NCBI RefSeq assembly: GCF_003434305.1
Contig: NZ_QKKX01000005.1
Span: forward strand, 178,625-242,624
Source of the DNA: Micromonospora sp. MW-13
GTDB lineage: Bacteria; Actinomycetota; Actinomycetes; Mycobacteriales; Micromonosporaceae
DNA length: 64,000 nt
Direction: 5' to 3'
Shown: positions 17,625 through 25,610 of the stretch, piece after piece
Numbering within the stretch: the stretch's first letter is position 1
Layout: each line of letters opens with the position of its first letter
Program-made: the position numbers and the translations under genes
The notes under the pieces: model-generated
Databases searched by the model: none
Seen by the model: only the letters and a program-made list of their open reading frames with translations
Told to the model about the DNA's origin: nothing

Positions 17625-20600
17625 GTGACCGACGCCCGGCGGGTGCACCGGGACTGGCGCCGCCAGGTGCCCCGGGCCTTCGCCACCCTGCTCTGGGTGA
17701 TCGCCACGGTCTGCGCGCTGGCTGCGGTGAGCAGCGCCGTCCGCTCCGACATTCAGCCGGTCCGCACCGCCGTCGACACGCTGCTGCTGCCCGCGCCGGC
17801 CAACCTGGCCTACGCGGTCTTCCTCGGCACCCTCGCCTCGGCGGTGCTGCGCCGCAAGCGGCTGGCGTACTGGGTGCTGGTCGTCTACTTCACCCTCAGC
17901 CTCGCCGTCGGCGTGCTGGCCGGCGGGCTGTTGCTGCTGGTCGGGGCGAACCGGCTCACCGACGACGCCGGCCGGCGGCTGTTCAGCGCCGTGGAGACCG
18001 TCGGCGTCTGGGTCGGCATCGGCTTCGCCGCCGGGGCGCTGGCCCTGCTGGTCGCCGCCCGCCGGGAGTTCTACGCCCGGGTGCGCAGCGGGAGCACGCG
18101 CCGCGCCCTGGCCGTGTTCTTCGGGCTGGCCGTCGCCTCGGTGGGGGTCGGCTACCTGCTGCTCACCGCCGTCCCCGGCAGCCTGCGTAGCTGGCTGGAC
18201 CGGCTCGGGTACGCCATCGAGAAGGTCTTCGGCGGCGCGATCAGCCTGGACGTCACCCGGCAGGGGCAGGCCCCCGGCTGGGTGAACCTGCTGCTCGGCG
18301 GGTTGGGCGCGGTGGCCTTCGTGGCCGGCCTGTTCACCCTGTTGCGGTCGCAGCGCGCTGCCGCCGTGCTGCACGCCGACGAGGAGCAGCGGATCCGGGA
18401 GTTGCTGGCCCGGCACGGCGGGCGGGACTCGCTCGGCTACTTCGCCACCCGCCGGGACAAGGCGGCGGTCTTCTCGCCCAGCGGCAAGGCGGCCGTCACC
18501 TACCGGGTGGTCAACGGGGTCAGCCTGGCCAGCGGCGACCCGCTGGGCGACCCGGAGGCGTGGGGCCCGGCCATCGAGGCGTGGCTCGACCAGGCCCGCG
18601 CGTACGCCTGGACGCCGGCGGTGATGGGCGCGGGCGAGGCCGGCGCGCGGGCGTACCAGCGGCACGGGCTGAAGGTGCTGCACCTGGGCGACGAGGCGAT
18701 CCTGCTGGCCCGCGAGTTCGACCTGGACGGGCGGGACATGCGCCCGGTCCGGCAGGCGGTGCACCGGGTGGAGCGGGCCGGTTACACCGCCCGGGTGCGC
18801 CGGCACGCCGAGATCCCCGCCGGTGAGCTGGCCGAGCTGGCCCGGCTCGCCACCGCCTGGCGGGACACCGACCACGAGCGCGGCTTCTCGATGGCGTTGG
18901 GCCGGCTCGGTGACCCGGCCGACGGCGACTGCGCGCTGGTCGAGGCGCGCGACGGCGACGGCCGGGTACGCGCCCTGCTGTCGCTGACCCCGTGGGGCGC
19001 CGACGGGCTCTCCCTGGACCTGATGCGCCGCGACCGCGTCGCCGAGAACGGGGTCACCGAGTTCCTGGTGGCGGCGCTGCTCGGGGCGGCGCCGAGGCTC
19101 GGCGTCGAGCGGGTCTCGCTCAACTTCGCGGTGTTCCGGTCGGTCTTCGAGCAGGGCGCCCGGATCGGGGCCGGCCCGGTGATCCGGCTCTGGCGGCACA
19201 CCCTGCTGTTCTTCTCCCGCTGGTGGCAGTTGGAGTCGCTGTACCTGTCCAACGCCAAGTACCAGCCGCACTGGGCGCCCCGCTACCTCTGCTTCGCCGA
19301 GCGCCGGGAGCTGGCCCGGGTGGGGCTGGCGGCGGCCGTCGCCGAGGGCTTCGTCGCGCTGCCCGGCGGCCGGCCCGCCCCGCTGCACGGGGTGCCGCCA
19401 GCCGGTGGCGGGGTGGGCTTCGTGCCGCCGGAGGCGGGCGCGGTGCACGCGGTCGCTCCCGAGGCCGCCGGGGAGCACCGGCCGCAGCAGCGCTCCGAGC
19501 AGGTGCGGGTGCGGCTGGCGAAGCTGGACCGGCTGCGCGCGTCCGGGGTCGACCCGTACCCGGCGGGGTTCGCCCGCACCGACGACTGTGCGGCGGTGCG
19601 GGCCCGGCACGCCGGGCTGGCCCCGGACACCGGAACCGGGGAGACGGTGGCGGTGGCCGGGCGGGTGCTGCTGGTCCGCGACCACGGCGGCGTGCTGTTC
19701 GCCACGGTCCGGGACGGCAGCGGCGACCTGCAACTGCTGGTGGAGCGCGACCTGGGCCGGTGGCGGGCCGCCGTCGACATCGGCGACCACGTCGGCGCGA
19801 CCGGCGAGGTGTACGCGACGCGGCGCGGCGAGGTGTCGGTCCGGGTCGCCGACTGGCGGCTCACCGCCAAGTGCCTGCGCCCGCTGCCGGACAAGCACCG
19901 GGGGCTGGCCGACCCGGAGGCCCGGGTCCGCCAACGGTACCTGGACCTGGCGGTCAACCCGGGCGCCCGGGAGCTGCTGCGGGCCCGGGGCGCGACGCTG
20001 GGCAGCCTGCGGCGGTCCCTGGTGGACCGGGGCTACCTGGAGGTGGAGACGCCGATCCTGCAACGGGTGCACGGCGGCGCGAACGCCCGCCCGTTCGTCA
20101 CCCACAGCAACGCCTACGACCTGCGGCTGAGCCTGCGCATCGCCCCCGAGCTGTACCTCAAGCGGCTCGCCGTGGGCGGCGTCGAGCGGGTGTACGAGCT
20201 GGGCCGGGCGTTCCGCAACGAGGGCGTCGACGCCACCCACAACCCGGAGTTCACGGTGCTGGAGGCGTACCAGGCGTACGGCGACTACCACACCATGCGG
20301 GAGCTGGCCCGGGAGCTGATCGTCGCGGCGGCGGTGGCGGTGCACGGCGCGCCGACGGCCCGCCGGCCCGGCACCGGCGAGCCGGTCGACATCGGCGGCG
20401 GGTGGCCGGTGCGCACGGTCAACGAGGCGGTCTCCGCCGCGCTCGGCGAGGAGGTCACCGCCGACACCGGCGTGGCGGCCCTGCGCAAGCTCTGCGACGC
20501 CGCCGGCGTGCCGTACGACCCGGGGTGGGGGCGCGGCGCGGTGCTGCTGGAGCTGTACGAGCGGCTGGTCGAGGCGCGCACCGACGTGCCCACGTTCTAC

Positions 20601-20945
20601 CTGGACTTCCCGACCGACGTCTCGCCGCTGACCCGGCAGCACCGGGACGACCCCCGGCTGGCCGAGCGGTGGGACCTGGTGGCGTTCGGGATGGAGCTGG
20701 GCACCGCGTACTCGGAGCTGGTCGACCCGACCGAGCAGCGGCGGCGGCTGACCGAGCAGTCGCTGCGGGCGGCCGGCGGCGACCCGGAGGCGATGGAACT
20801 GGACGAGGACTTCCTCACCGCCCTGGAGTACGCGATGCCGCCCACCGGGGGCCTCGGCCTCGGCGTGGACCGGCTGGTGATGCTGCTGACCGGGCGGTCG
20901 ATCCGGGAGACGCTGCCCTTCCCGCTGGTCCGCGAGTCGTCGTGA
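17625..20945 (+). CDS. lysX: Bifunctional lysylphosphatidylglycerol synthetase/lysine--tRNA ligase LysX
   Basis: 1,106 aa, close to the mycobacterial LysX length (about 1,170). Residues 1-250 carry about six transmembrane helices, then a DUF2156-type aminoacyl-transferase domain follows (about 255-570; motifs GDPLGDPEAW, RDMRPVRQAVHRVERAGY, SLYLSNAKYQPHWAPRYLCF). After a linker comes an OB-fold (about 620-760) and a class II LysRS core (RQRYLDLAVNP, VETPILQ, RAFRNEGVDATHNPEFT, GLGLGVDRLVMLLTG). It charges tRNA-Lys and transfers lysine to phosphatidylglycerol, giving cationic-peptide resistance. I chose GTG 17625; ORF extension further upstream overlaps the divergent promoter. It is not the housekeeping LysRS, which should be elsewhere. 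Confidence 0.95.
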   Translation: MTDARRVHRDWRRQVPRAFATLLWVIATVCALAAVSSAVRSDIQPVRTAVDTLLLPAPANLAYAVFLGTLASAVLRRKRLAYWVLVVYFTLSLAVGVLAGGLLLLVGANRLTDDAGRRLFSAVETVGVWVGIGFAAGALALLVAARREFYARVRSGSTRRALAVFFGLAVASVGVGYLLLTAVPGSLRSWLDRLGYAIEKVFGGAISLDVTRQGQAPGWVNLLLGGLGAVAFVAGLFTLLRSQRAAAVLHADEEQRIRELLARHGGRDSLGYFATRRDKAAVFSPSGKAAVTYRVVNGVSLASGDPLGDPEAWGPAIEAWLDQARAYAWTPAVMGAGEAGARAYQRHGLKVLHLGDEAILLAREFDLDGRDMRPVRQAVHRVERAGYTARVRRHAEIPAGELAELARLATAWRDTDHERGFSMALGRLGDPADGDCALVEARDGDGRVRALLSLTPWGADGLSLDLMRRDRVAENGVTEFLVAALLGAAPRLGVERVSLNFAVFRSVFEQGARIGAGPVIRLWRHTLLFFSRWWQLESLYLSNAKYQPHWAPRYLCFAERRELARVGLAAAVAEGFVALPGGRPAPLHGVPPAGGGVGFVPPEAGAVHAVAPEAAGEHRPQQRSEQVRVRLAKLDRLRASGVDPYPAGFARTDDCAAVRARHAGLAPDTGTGETVAVAGRVLLVRDHGGVLFATVRDGSGDLQLLVERDLGRWRAAVDIGDHVGATGEVYATRRGEVSVRVADWRLTAKCLRPLPDKHRGLADPEARVRQRYLDLAVNPGARELLRARGATLGSLRRSLVDRGYLEVETPILQRVHGGANARPFVTHSNAYDLRLSLRIAPELYLKRLAVGGVERVYELGRAFRNEGVDATHNPEFTVLEAYQAYGDYHTMRELARELIVAAAVAVHGAPTARRPGTGEPVDIGGGWPVRTVNEAVSAALGEEVTADTGVAALRKLCDAAGVPYDPGWGRGAVLLELYERLVEARTDVPTFYLDFPTDVSPLTRQHRDDPRLAERWDLVAFGMELGTAYSELVDPTEQRRRLTEQSLRAAGGDPEAMELDEDFLTALEYAMPPTGGLGLGVDRLVMLLTGRSIRETLPFPLVRESS

Positions 20946-21012
20946 CGACGCCGGCCGGGGCGGGGACGCGGGGCGCGCGGATGCCGGCGCCGGGCGGGAA
21001 GCGCGGGGCGGC

Positions 21013-21717
21013 GTGAGGCCGGTCCGGGCCGGCCGCGCGTGGCCGGTGGCGGCGCTGGGGCTGGCCGCCGTGCTCTACGCGTCCTGGCTGCTGGGGCCGC
21101 TGCTCAACCCGGCGCTCGGCCCGCTCACCGGGTACGCCAGCGAGCTGGCCGCCCGCGACCAGCCGTACCACCTGGTCTTCGGCCTGGGTGACCTGTCCAC
21201 CGGCCTGCTGGCCGCGGCCGCCGGGACGGCGCTGACGCGGCGCGCCCGGGGCTGGCCCCGGGCGGCCTGGGCGGGGGTGGCGCTGTTCGGGGCGGCGACC
21301 GCCCTGGACGGCGGCGTGGCGACGATGGACTGCTCCCCGTCGCGGGACGCCGCGTGCGCCCGGTTGGAGGAACTGGGCGAGGTGTCGCTGCGCCACCAGA
21401 CGCACACGGTCACCTCGTCGGTGGCGGTGGCCGCCGCCCTGTTCTCCCTGCTGGCGTTCCTGGCGGCCACCCGGGGGGCGACCGGTTCCCGGCACCGGTG
21501 GGCGCTGCTGGTGGCCGGCGTGCTGCTGGTCGGGACGGCCGGCACCCTGGTCGAGGTGGCCCGCCCGGGTGAGCTGCTCGGTCTCTGGCAGCGGGTCCAA
21601 CTCGCGGGCCTGTCCGGTTGGCTGCTGCTCGCCGCCGGGGCGGCCGTCCCCGGCCCGGGCGCCGTGACCGGCCGACCGGCCGGGCGCGACGGCGGCGACC
21701 CGGGGCGGGGCCGGTGA
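21013..21717 (+). CDS. DUF998-family membrane protein
   Basis: 234 aa with about six hydrophobic helices and a conserved extracytoplasmic segment DCSPSRDAACARLEE containing two cysteines, then SLRHQTHTVTS. This pattern is typical of DUF998 proteins, whose function is unknown. It starts at GTG 21013, about 67 bp after lysX, and ends in GTGA overlapping the alpha/beta hydrolase start. The run lysX-DUF998-hydrolase probably forms one transcript. Confidence 0.75.
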   Translation: MRPVRAGRAWPVAALGLAAVLYASWLLGPLLNPALGPLTGYASELAARDQPYHLVFGLGDLSTGLLAAAAGTALTRRARGWPRAAWAGVALFGAATALDGGVATMDCSPSRDAACARLEELGEVSLRHQTHTVTSSVAVAAALFSLLAFLAATRGATGSRHRWALLVAGVLLVGTAGTLVEVARPGELLGLWQRVQLAGLSGWLLLAAGAAVPGPGAVTGRPAGRDGGDPGRGR

Positions 21718-22640
21718 CCGGCCGGCCCGGCGGGCCGGTCGGCGGCCCCGGGCGGACTCCGGCTCCCGGGGACCCGGTGCCCGGGCGGCTGCCGCCCGGG
21801 GTGCGGGTTGACGGCTCCGGCGAGCCGGCGGTGCTGCTCTGCGCCGGGATGGCCGAGGACTCCGGGGCCTGGGACCGGCTGGTGCCGCTGCTCGCCGGCC
21901 GGCACCGGGTGCTCCGGTTCGACCGGCCCGGCCTCGGCACGCTGCCGGCGGGGCGGTGCCCGCCGACCCTGGCCGGGGAGGTGGCCCGGATCGCGGCCGT
22001 GGTCGGGGCGGCCGGGCCGGGCCGGGTGGTGCTGGTGGCGCACTCGGCGGCGGCGTTGCCCGCCGAGGCGTACGCCCGGCTGCGTCCGGACCGGCTGGCC
22101 GGCCTGGTGCTGGTCGACCCGAGCGTGGCCGGCCCGCCCCCGGCCGGGCTCGCGGCGGTCGCCGCCGGGGCCGCCTGGCTGGCCGGCGTCGCCGGGCCGG
22201 GGCTCGCCGTGCTGCTGGACCGGACCGGGCTGGCCCGCCGGGTCGGCCCGTGGGGGTGGGAGCGGGCGGTACGCCGGCTGGCCGCCGCGCCCCCCGACCC
22301 GGCGTGGCGGGCCGCGGCCCGGCGCGCGTACGGCGACGGCGCGGTGCTGACCGCCGTGCTGGTCGAGTGGCTCGCGCACCCGGCGGTGGCCGCCGACCTG
22401 GTCGAGCTGCGCCGGCACGTCCCGCCGCCGGCCCTGCCGGTGCGGGTGCTGACCGCCCTCGGTGACCTGCCCGGCTCCCGCGCCCGGCGGGCCTGGCGGT
22501 CCGGGCACGCGGCGCTGGCCGCCGCCTTCCCGGCCGGGCGGCAGGTGGTGCTCCGCGACGCCCGGCACCTGCTGCACCGGGAGCTGCCCGGCGAGGTGGC
22601 CGTCGCGATCGTCGCCGTGACGGTGGACACCGGGCCCTAG
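21714..22640 (+). CDS. Alpha/beta hydrolase
   Basis: 308 aa. Oxyanion region LLCAGMAEDSGAWDRLVPLL, nucleophile elbow VAHSAAALPAEA (Ser about residue 107, in AHSAA instead of the canonical GHSxG), and C-terminal catalytic His in LRDARHLLHRELP. A Pro/Gly-rich N-terminal extension (about residues 1-30) is atypical and makes the start uncertain; GTG 21714 is favoured by the overlap with the DUF998 stop. Substrate unknown; the family includes esterases and haloperoxidase-like enzymes. Coupling to lysX and DUF998 suggests a membrane-lipid-related role, which is inference. Confidence 0.8.
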   Translation: MTGRPGGPVGGPGRTPAPGDPVPGRLPPGVRVDGSGEPAVLLCAGMAEDSGAWDRLVPLLAGRHRVLRFDRPGLGTLPAGRCPPTLAGEVARIAAVVGAAGPGRVVLVAHSAAALPAEAYARLRPDRLAGLVLVDPSVAGPPPAGLAAVAAGAAWLAGVAGPGLAVLLDRTGLARRVGPWGWERAVRRLAAAPPDPAWRAAARRAYGDGAVLTAVLVEWLAHPAVAADLVELRRHVPPPALPVRVLTALGDLPGSRARRAWRSGHAALAAAFPAGRQVVLRDARHLLHRELPGEVAVAIVAVTVDTGP

Positions 22641-22650
22641 GCTGACCGGC

Positions 22651-22950
22651 GTGGCGGGATTGCTGCTGACGGTGACGGGGCTGTGGGCGTACGCGCTCAC
22701 CCACCTCACCGTGCTCGCGGACCGCCCGGCGGAGCTGATCGCCGGGGCGGCGGTGGCCGCCGCCGTGCTGCTCGCGGTGCTGCTGGCCGGTCGTCCCGGC
22801 GCGACCGCCGGCCCGCCGGCCCGGTCCGCGGGGCACGGTGCCGCCCTGCGCGCCCGCGCCCGCCGCCGGGGTATCCCCCGGCAGGTCGACCCGGACGCCG
22901 CCGGCCGCCCCCGGCCCCGCGCGCCGGGCCTGCGTCCCTCGGCCGGGTAG
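22651..22950 (+). CDS. DUF6412-like small membrane protein
   Basis: 99 aa with two hydrophobic helices (LLLTVTGLWAYALTHLTVLA and LIAGAAVAAAVLLAVLLA) followed by a basic tail ending RRGIPRQVDPDAAGRPRPRAPG, a pattern I associate with DUF6412. It sits directly before a YidC-like insertase gene, a pairing I recall in streptomycetes. The basic tail could contact the ribosome or a YidC substrate; this is inference. Start GTG 22651, 10 bp after the hydrolase gene. Confidence 0.65.
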   Translation: MAGLLLTVTGLWAYALTHLTVLADRPAELIAGAAVAAAVLLAVLLAGRPGATAGPPARSAGHGAALRARARRRGIPRQVDPDAAGRPRPRAPGLRPSAG

Positions 22951-23118
22951 CGCTCCCCGGGCCACGCCGGCCCGCGCCGGCGTCGGTCGCCGGGGCGCGG
23001 CGGGCGGTCCATGCCCCGTCGCGTCGATGTCGCCGTCCGGCCGATTCCGCCGTCGTCGCCCCCGCCGCCCGCGCCCGGGCCCGGCCGGGGCATCCGGAAT
23101 CGGACCGAGGGGTCACCC

Positions 23119-23865
23119 ATGCTCGCCTTCGCACCGCTGCACGGCCCGGTCGGCGTCGCCGCCGCCGCCGTCACCTGGCTCGCCGACACGCTGCACCCGC
23201 TGGCCGGCGGGGCCGCCACGGCCGCCGCCATAGTCCTGTTCACCGTCGCCGTCCGCCTGCTGATCTCGCCGCTCACCCTGGCCCAGGTGCGCGGTGAGCG
23301 GCGCCGCGCGGCCCTCGCCCCGCAGGTCCGCGACCTGCAACGCCGGTACGCCGACGACCCGGCCCGGTTGCAGAGCGAGCTGTTCGGGCTCTACCGGTCG
23401 GCCGGGGCGAGCCCGGTCGCCGGCTGCCTGCCGGCCCTGCTCCAGGCCCCGTTCTTCCTGATCATGTACCGGCTGTTCAGCACCGACGAGGGCGGCACCG
23501 GGCTGCTCGACGAGCGGCTGGCCGGGGTGCCGCTGGGCTGGCACGTCTCCGACGGGCTCGGCGGGGCGGCCGGCCCGCTGTTCGGGGCGCTGCTCGCGGC
23601 GCTGCTGGCGCTGGCCTGGTGGTCGTCCCGGCGGGCGCGGCGTGCGGCGGCGGTCACCGGCACCGCCGCCGGTACGCCGACCGGGGCCCCGGGGGCGGCC
23701 ACCCTGGCCCGGCTGATCCCGCTGCTGCCGTACCTGACCGTGCTGGCGGCGCTGGTGGTGCCGCTGGCGGCGGTGCTCTACCTGGTCACCACCACGGCGT
23801 GGACGGCGCTGGAGCAGGCGGCGCTGCGCCGCCCCCAACCGGTGCCCGCCGCCGACGCCCGCTGA
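23119..23865 (+). CDS. yidC: YidC/Oxa1-family membrane protein insertase (short, secondary paralogue)
   Basis: 248 aa. Core TM motifs: AAAIVLFTVAVRLLISPLTLAQVRGERRRAAL with the substrate-cavity Arg, then ALAPQVRDLQRRYADDPARLQSELFGLYRSAGASPVAGCLPALLQAPFFLIMYRLF in segments (only partly quoted here: AGCLPALLQAPFF). Five transmembrane helices are predicted. It is shorter than the housekeeping YidC and not near rpmH-rnpA, so it is likely an accessory paralogue. ATG 23119 is preceded by GAGGGG. Its neighbour is the DUF6412 gene. Confidence 0.85.
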   Translation: MLAFAPLHGPVGVAAAAVTWLADTLHPLAGGAATAAAIVLFTVAVRLLISPLTLAQVRGERRRAALAPQVRDLQRRYADDPARLQSELFGLYRSAGASPVAGCLPALLQAPFFLIMYRLFSTDEGGTGLLDERLAGVPLGWHVSDGLGGAAGPLFGALLAALLALAWWSSRRARRAAAVTGTAAGTPTGAPGAATLARLIPLLPYLTVLAALVVPLAAVLYLVTTTAWTALEQAALRRPQPVPAADAR

Positions 23866-23874
23866 GGGGGTGAG

Positions 23875-23918
23875 GAGGGGTCCCCGGTCGACGCCCCCGG
23901 TCGCGGAGGGGACCCCTC
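23875..23918 (+). terminator. Hairpin after the yidC-like gene
   Basis: GAGGGGTCCCC at 23875-23885 pairs with GGGGACCCCTC at 23908-23918, ten bases after the stop. No strong T-run. Confidence 0.65.
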
Positions 23919-23946
23919 TCCCGCCATCTCGTCGTCATCCTCTGGA

Positions 23947-23975
23947 CAGAAACAGTTAACAGTCCTAATAATAAG
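23947..23975 (+). promoter_or_regulatory. AT-rich promoter/operator element before the first chitinase
   Basis: An unusually AT-rich run (ACAGTTAACAGTCCTAATAA) in otherwise GC-rich DNA lies 50-75 bp upstream of the chitinase start. GTTAAC is palindromic. Similar GTTAAC/TCCTAA-type elements recur before secreted carbohydrase genes in this group of actinobacteria, according to my recollection. Likely the promoter/operator of the chitinase. Confidence 0.5.
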
Positions 23976-24023
23976 CGCCAACGTTGACGAATGTGGATGC
24001 CCGTCCCGGGCGTGGAGGGTTGC

Positions 24024-25454
24024 ATGAAGCGTTCCCGATCACTTGTCCTGGCCCTGGCGACGGCGCTGGCCGCGACCGTCGGGGCGGCCTGGGTGGCGCT
24101 GCCGGCGTTCGCCGCCGGGGCCACCGCCGGCTTCGTGAAGACCTCCGACTGGGGGACCGGCTGGGAGGGGAAGTACACGATCACCAACGGCGGGGCCACC
24201 GCCATCTCCGGCTGGACCGTCACCTTCGACCTGCCCGCCGGCACCGCCGTCGGCAGCTACTGGGACGCGCTGCTGACCTCCTCCGGCCAGCGGTACACCT
24301 TCACGAACCGGTCCTGGAACGGCACCGTCGCCCCGGGCGCGTCGGTGTCGTTCGGCTTCCTCGCCACCGGCTCCGGCAGCCCGACCAACTGCCAGCTCAA
24401 CGGCGCCTCCTGCGGCGGCGGCAGCACCCCGACGACCGCCCCGCCCACCACCGCCCCACCGACGACCGCCCCGCCGACCACTGCTCCGCCAACGACCACC
24501 CCGCCGACGACCACCCCGCCGACCACCCCGCCGCCGACCACCACCCCGCCCGGCGGCCTGCCGAGGCACCTGCTCACCGGCTACTGGCACAACTTCGACA
24601 ATCCGGCGGTCGAGCTGCGGCTGCGCGACGTCCCCGCCGAGTACGACCTCGTCGCGGTCGCCTTCGGCGAGGCCACCACGACCCCCGGCGCGGTCACCTT
24701 CGGCATCGACCCCGGCCTGTCCGCCGCCCTCGGCGGCTACACCGACGCCGACTTCACCGCCGACCTGCGGACCCTGCACTCGCGCGGCAAGAAGGTCATC
24801 CTCTCGGTCGGCGGCGAGACCGGCCGGGTCGCGGTCAACGACGCCACCTCGGCCACCGCGTTCGCCGACACCACGTACGCGCTGATCCAGCGGTACGGCT
24901 TCGACGGCGTCGACATCGACCTAGAGAACGGGCTCAACCCGACGTACATGGCCCAGGCGCTGCGCGCCCTGCGGGCCAAGGTCGGGGCCGGCCTGATCAT
25001 CGCGATGGCCCCGCAGACCATCGACATGCAGTCCCCGGCCGCCGGCTACTTCAAGCTCGCCCTGGACATCCGGGACATCCTCACCGTGGTCAACACCCAG
25101 TTCTACAACTCCGGGGCGATGCTCGGCTGCGACCAGAACGCCGCGTACGGCCAGGGCACGGTGAACTTCATCGTCGCGCTCGCCTGCATCCAGCTCGAAG
25201 CCGGGCTGCGCCCCGACCAGGTCGGGCTGGGCCTGCCCGCCGGCCCCGGCGCGGCCGGTGGCGGCATCGTCGCCCCGAGCGTGGTCAACGCCGCCCTCGA
25301 CTGCCTGGCGAAGGGCACCAACTGCGGAAGCTTCCGGCCGCCGCGCACCTACCCGGGCATCCGGGGCGCGATGACCTGGTCGGTCAACTGGGACGTCAGC
25401 AACGGCAACGGCTTCGCCCGCACCGTCAAGCCGCACCTGGCCACCCTGCCCTGA
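24024..25454 (+). CDS. Secreted chitinase: CBM2 + PT-linker + GH18
   Basis: 476 aa. Sec signal peptide (MKRSRS...ALPAFA, cleavage about residue 31). CBM2-type domain (about 33-133) with paired Cys (NCQLNGASC) and surface Trp residues (W in TSDWGTGWEGKY, SYWDALL, NRSWNG). A Pro-Thr linker with repeated APPTT follows (about 140-185). GH18 domain about 190-476 contains the catalytic DxxDxDxE, D294-G-V-D-I-D-L-E301. ATG 24024 follows GGAGGG. It hydrolyses chitin outside the cell. The upstream AT-rich element and the tandem chitinase downstream suggest chitin-responsive expression. Confidence 0.95.
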   Translation: MKRSRSLVLALATALAATVGAAWVALPAFAAGATAGFVKTSDWGTGWEGKYTITNGGATAISGWTVTFDLPAGTAVGSYWDALLTSSGQRYTFTNRSWNGTVAPGASVSFGFLATGSGSPTNCQLNGASCGGGSTPTTAPPTTAPPTTAPPTTAPPTTTPPTTTPPTTPPPTTTPPGGLPRHLLTGYWHNFDNPAVELRLRDVPAEYDLVAVAFGEATTTPGAVTFGIDPGLSAALGGYTDADFTADLRTLHSRGKKVILSVGGETGRVAVNDATSATAFADTTYALIQRYGFDGVDIDLENGLNPTYMAQALRALRAKVGAGLIIAMAPQTIDMQSPAAGYFKLALDIRDILTVVNTQFYNSGAMLGCDQNAAYGQGTVNFIVALACIQLEAGLRPDQVGLGLPAGPGAAGGGIVAPSVVNAALDCLAKGTNCGSFRPPRTYPGIRGAMTWSVNWDVSNGNGFARTVKPHLATLP

Positions 25455-25468
25455 CCCGACCGCACCAC

Positions 25469-25515
25469 CCGGCACCAGCACCAGCACACCCGGCACCAGC
25501 ACCAGCCCGTACCAG
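25469..25515 (+). repeat. Direct repeat after the first chitinase
   Basis: ACCCGGCACCAGCACCAGC occurs twice with a short spacer in the non-coding gap between the two chitinase genes; a third partial copy follows. Function unknown. Confidence 0.8.
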
Positions 25516-25528
25516 CACCCCCGCACCA

Positions 25529-25557
25529 CCGCCGGCCCGCCCCGCGCGGGCCGGCGG
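25529..25557 (+). terminator. Hairpin between the two chitinase genes
   Basis: CCGCCGGCCCGC (25529-25540) pairs perfectly with GCGGGCCGGCGG (25546-25557), 75 bp after the first chitinase stop. Likely separates the two transcripts. Confidence 0.65.
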
Positions 25558-25610
25558 CCCCGCCCACCCCCTCGGGCGGTAACCCCCACCACCGGTCCCT
25601 GGAGGCCACC

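Noticed and set aside
17562..20642. Long minus-strand ORF (1,026 codons) opposite lysX
   Set aside because: It is the GC-bias shadow of the well-supported LysX gene, with low-complexity His/Arg/Pro content and no domain.
24428..24560. Repeat in the chitinase linker as a mobile or regulatory repeat
   Set aside because: It encodes the usual Pro-Thr linker between CBM2 and GH18 domains; slippage-prone coding sequence only.
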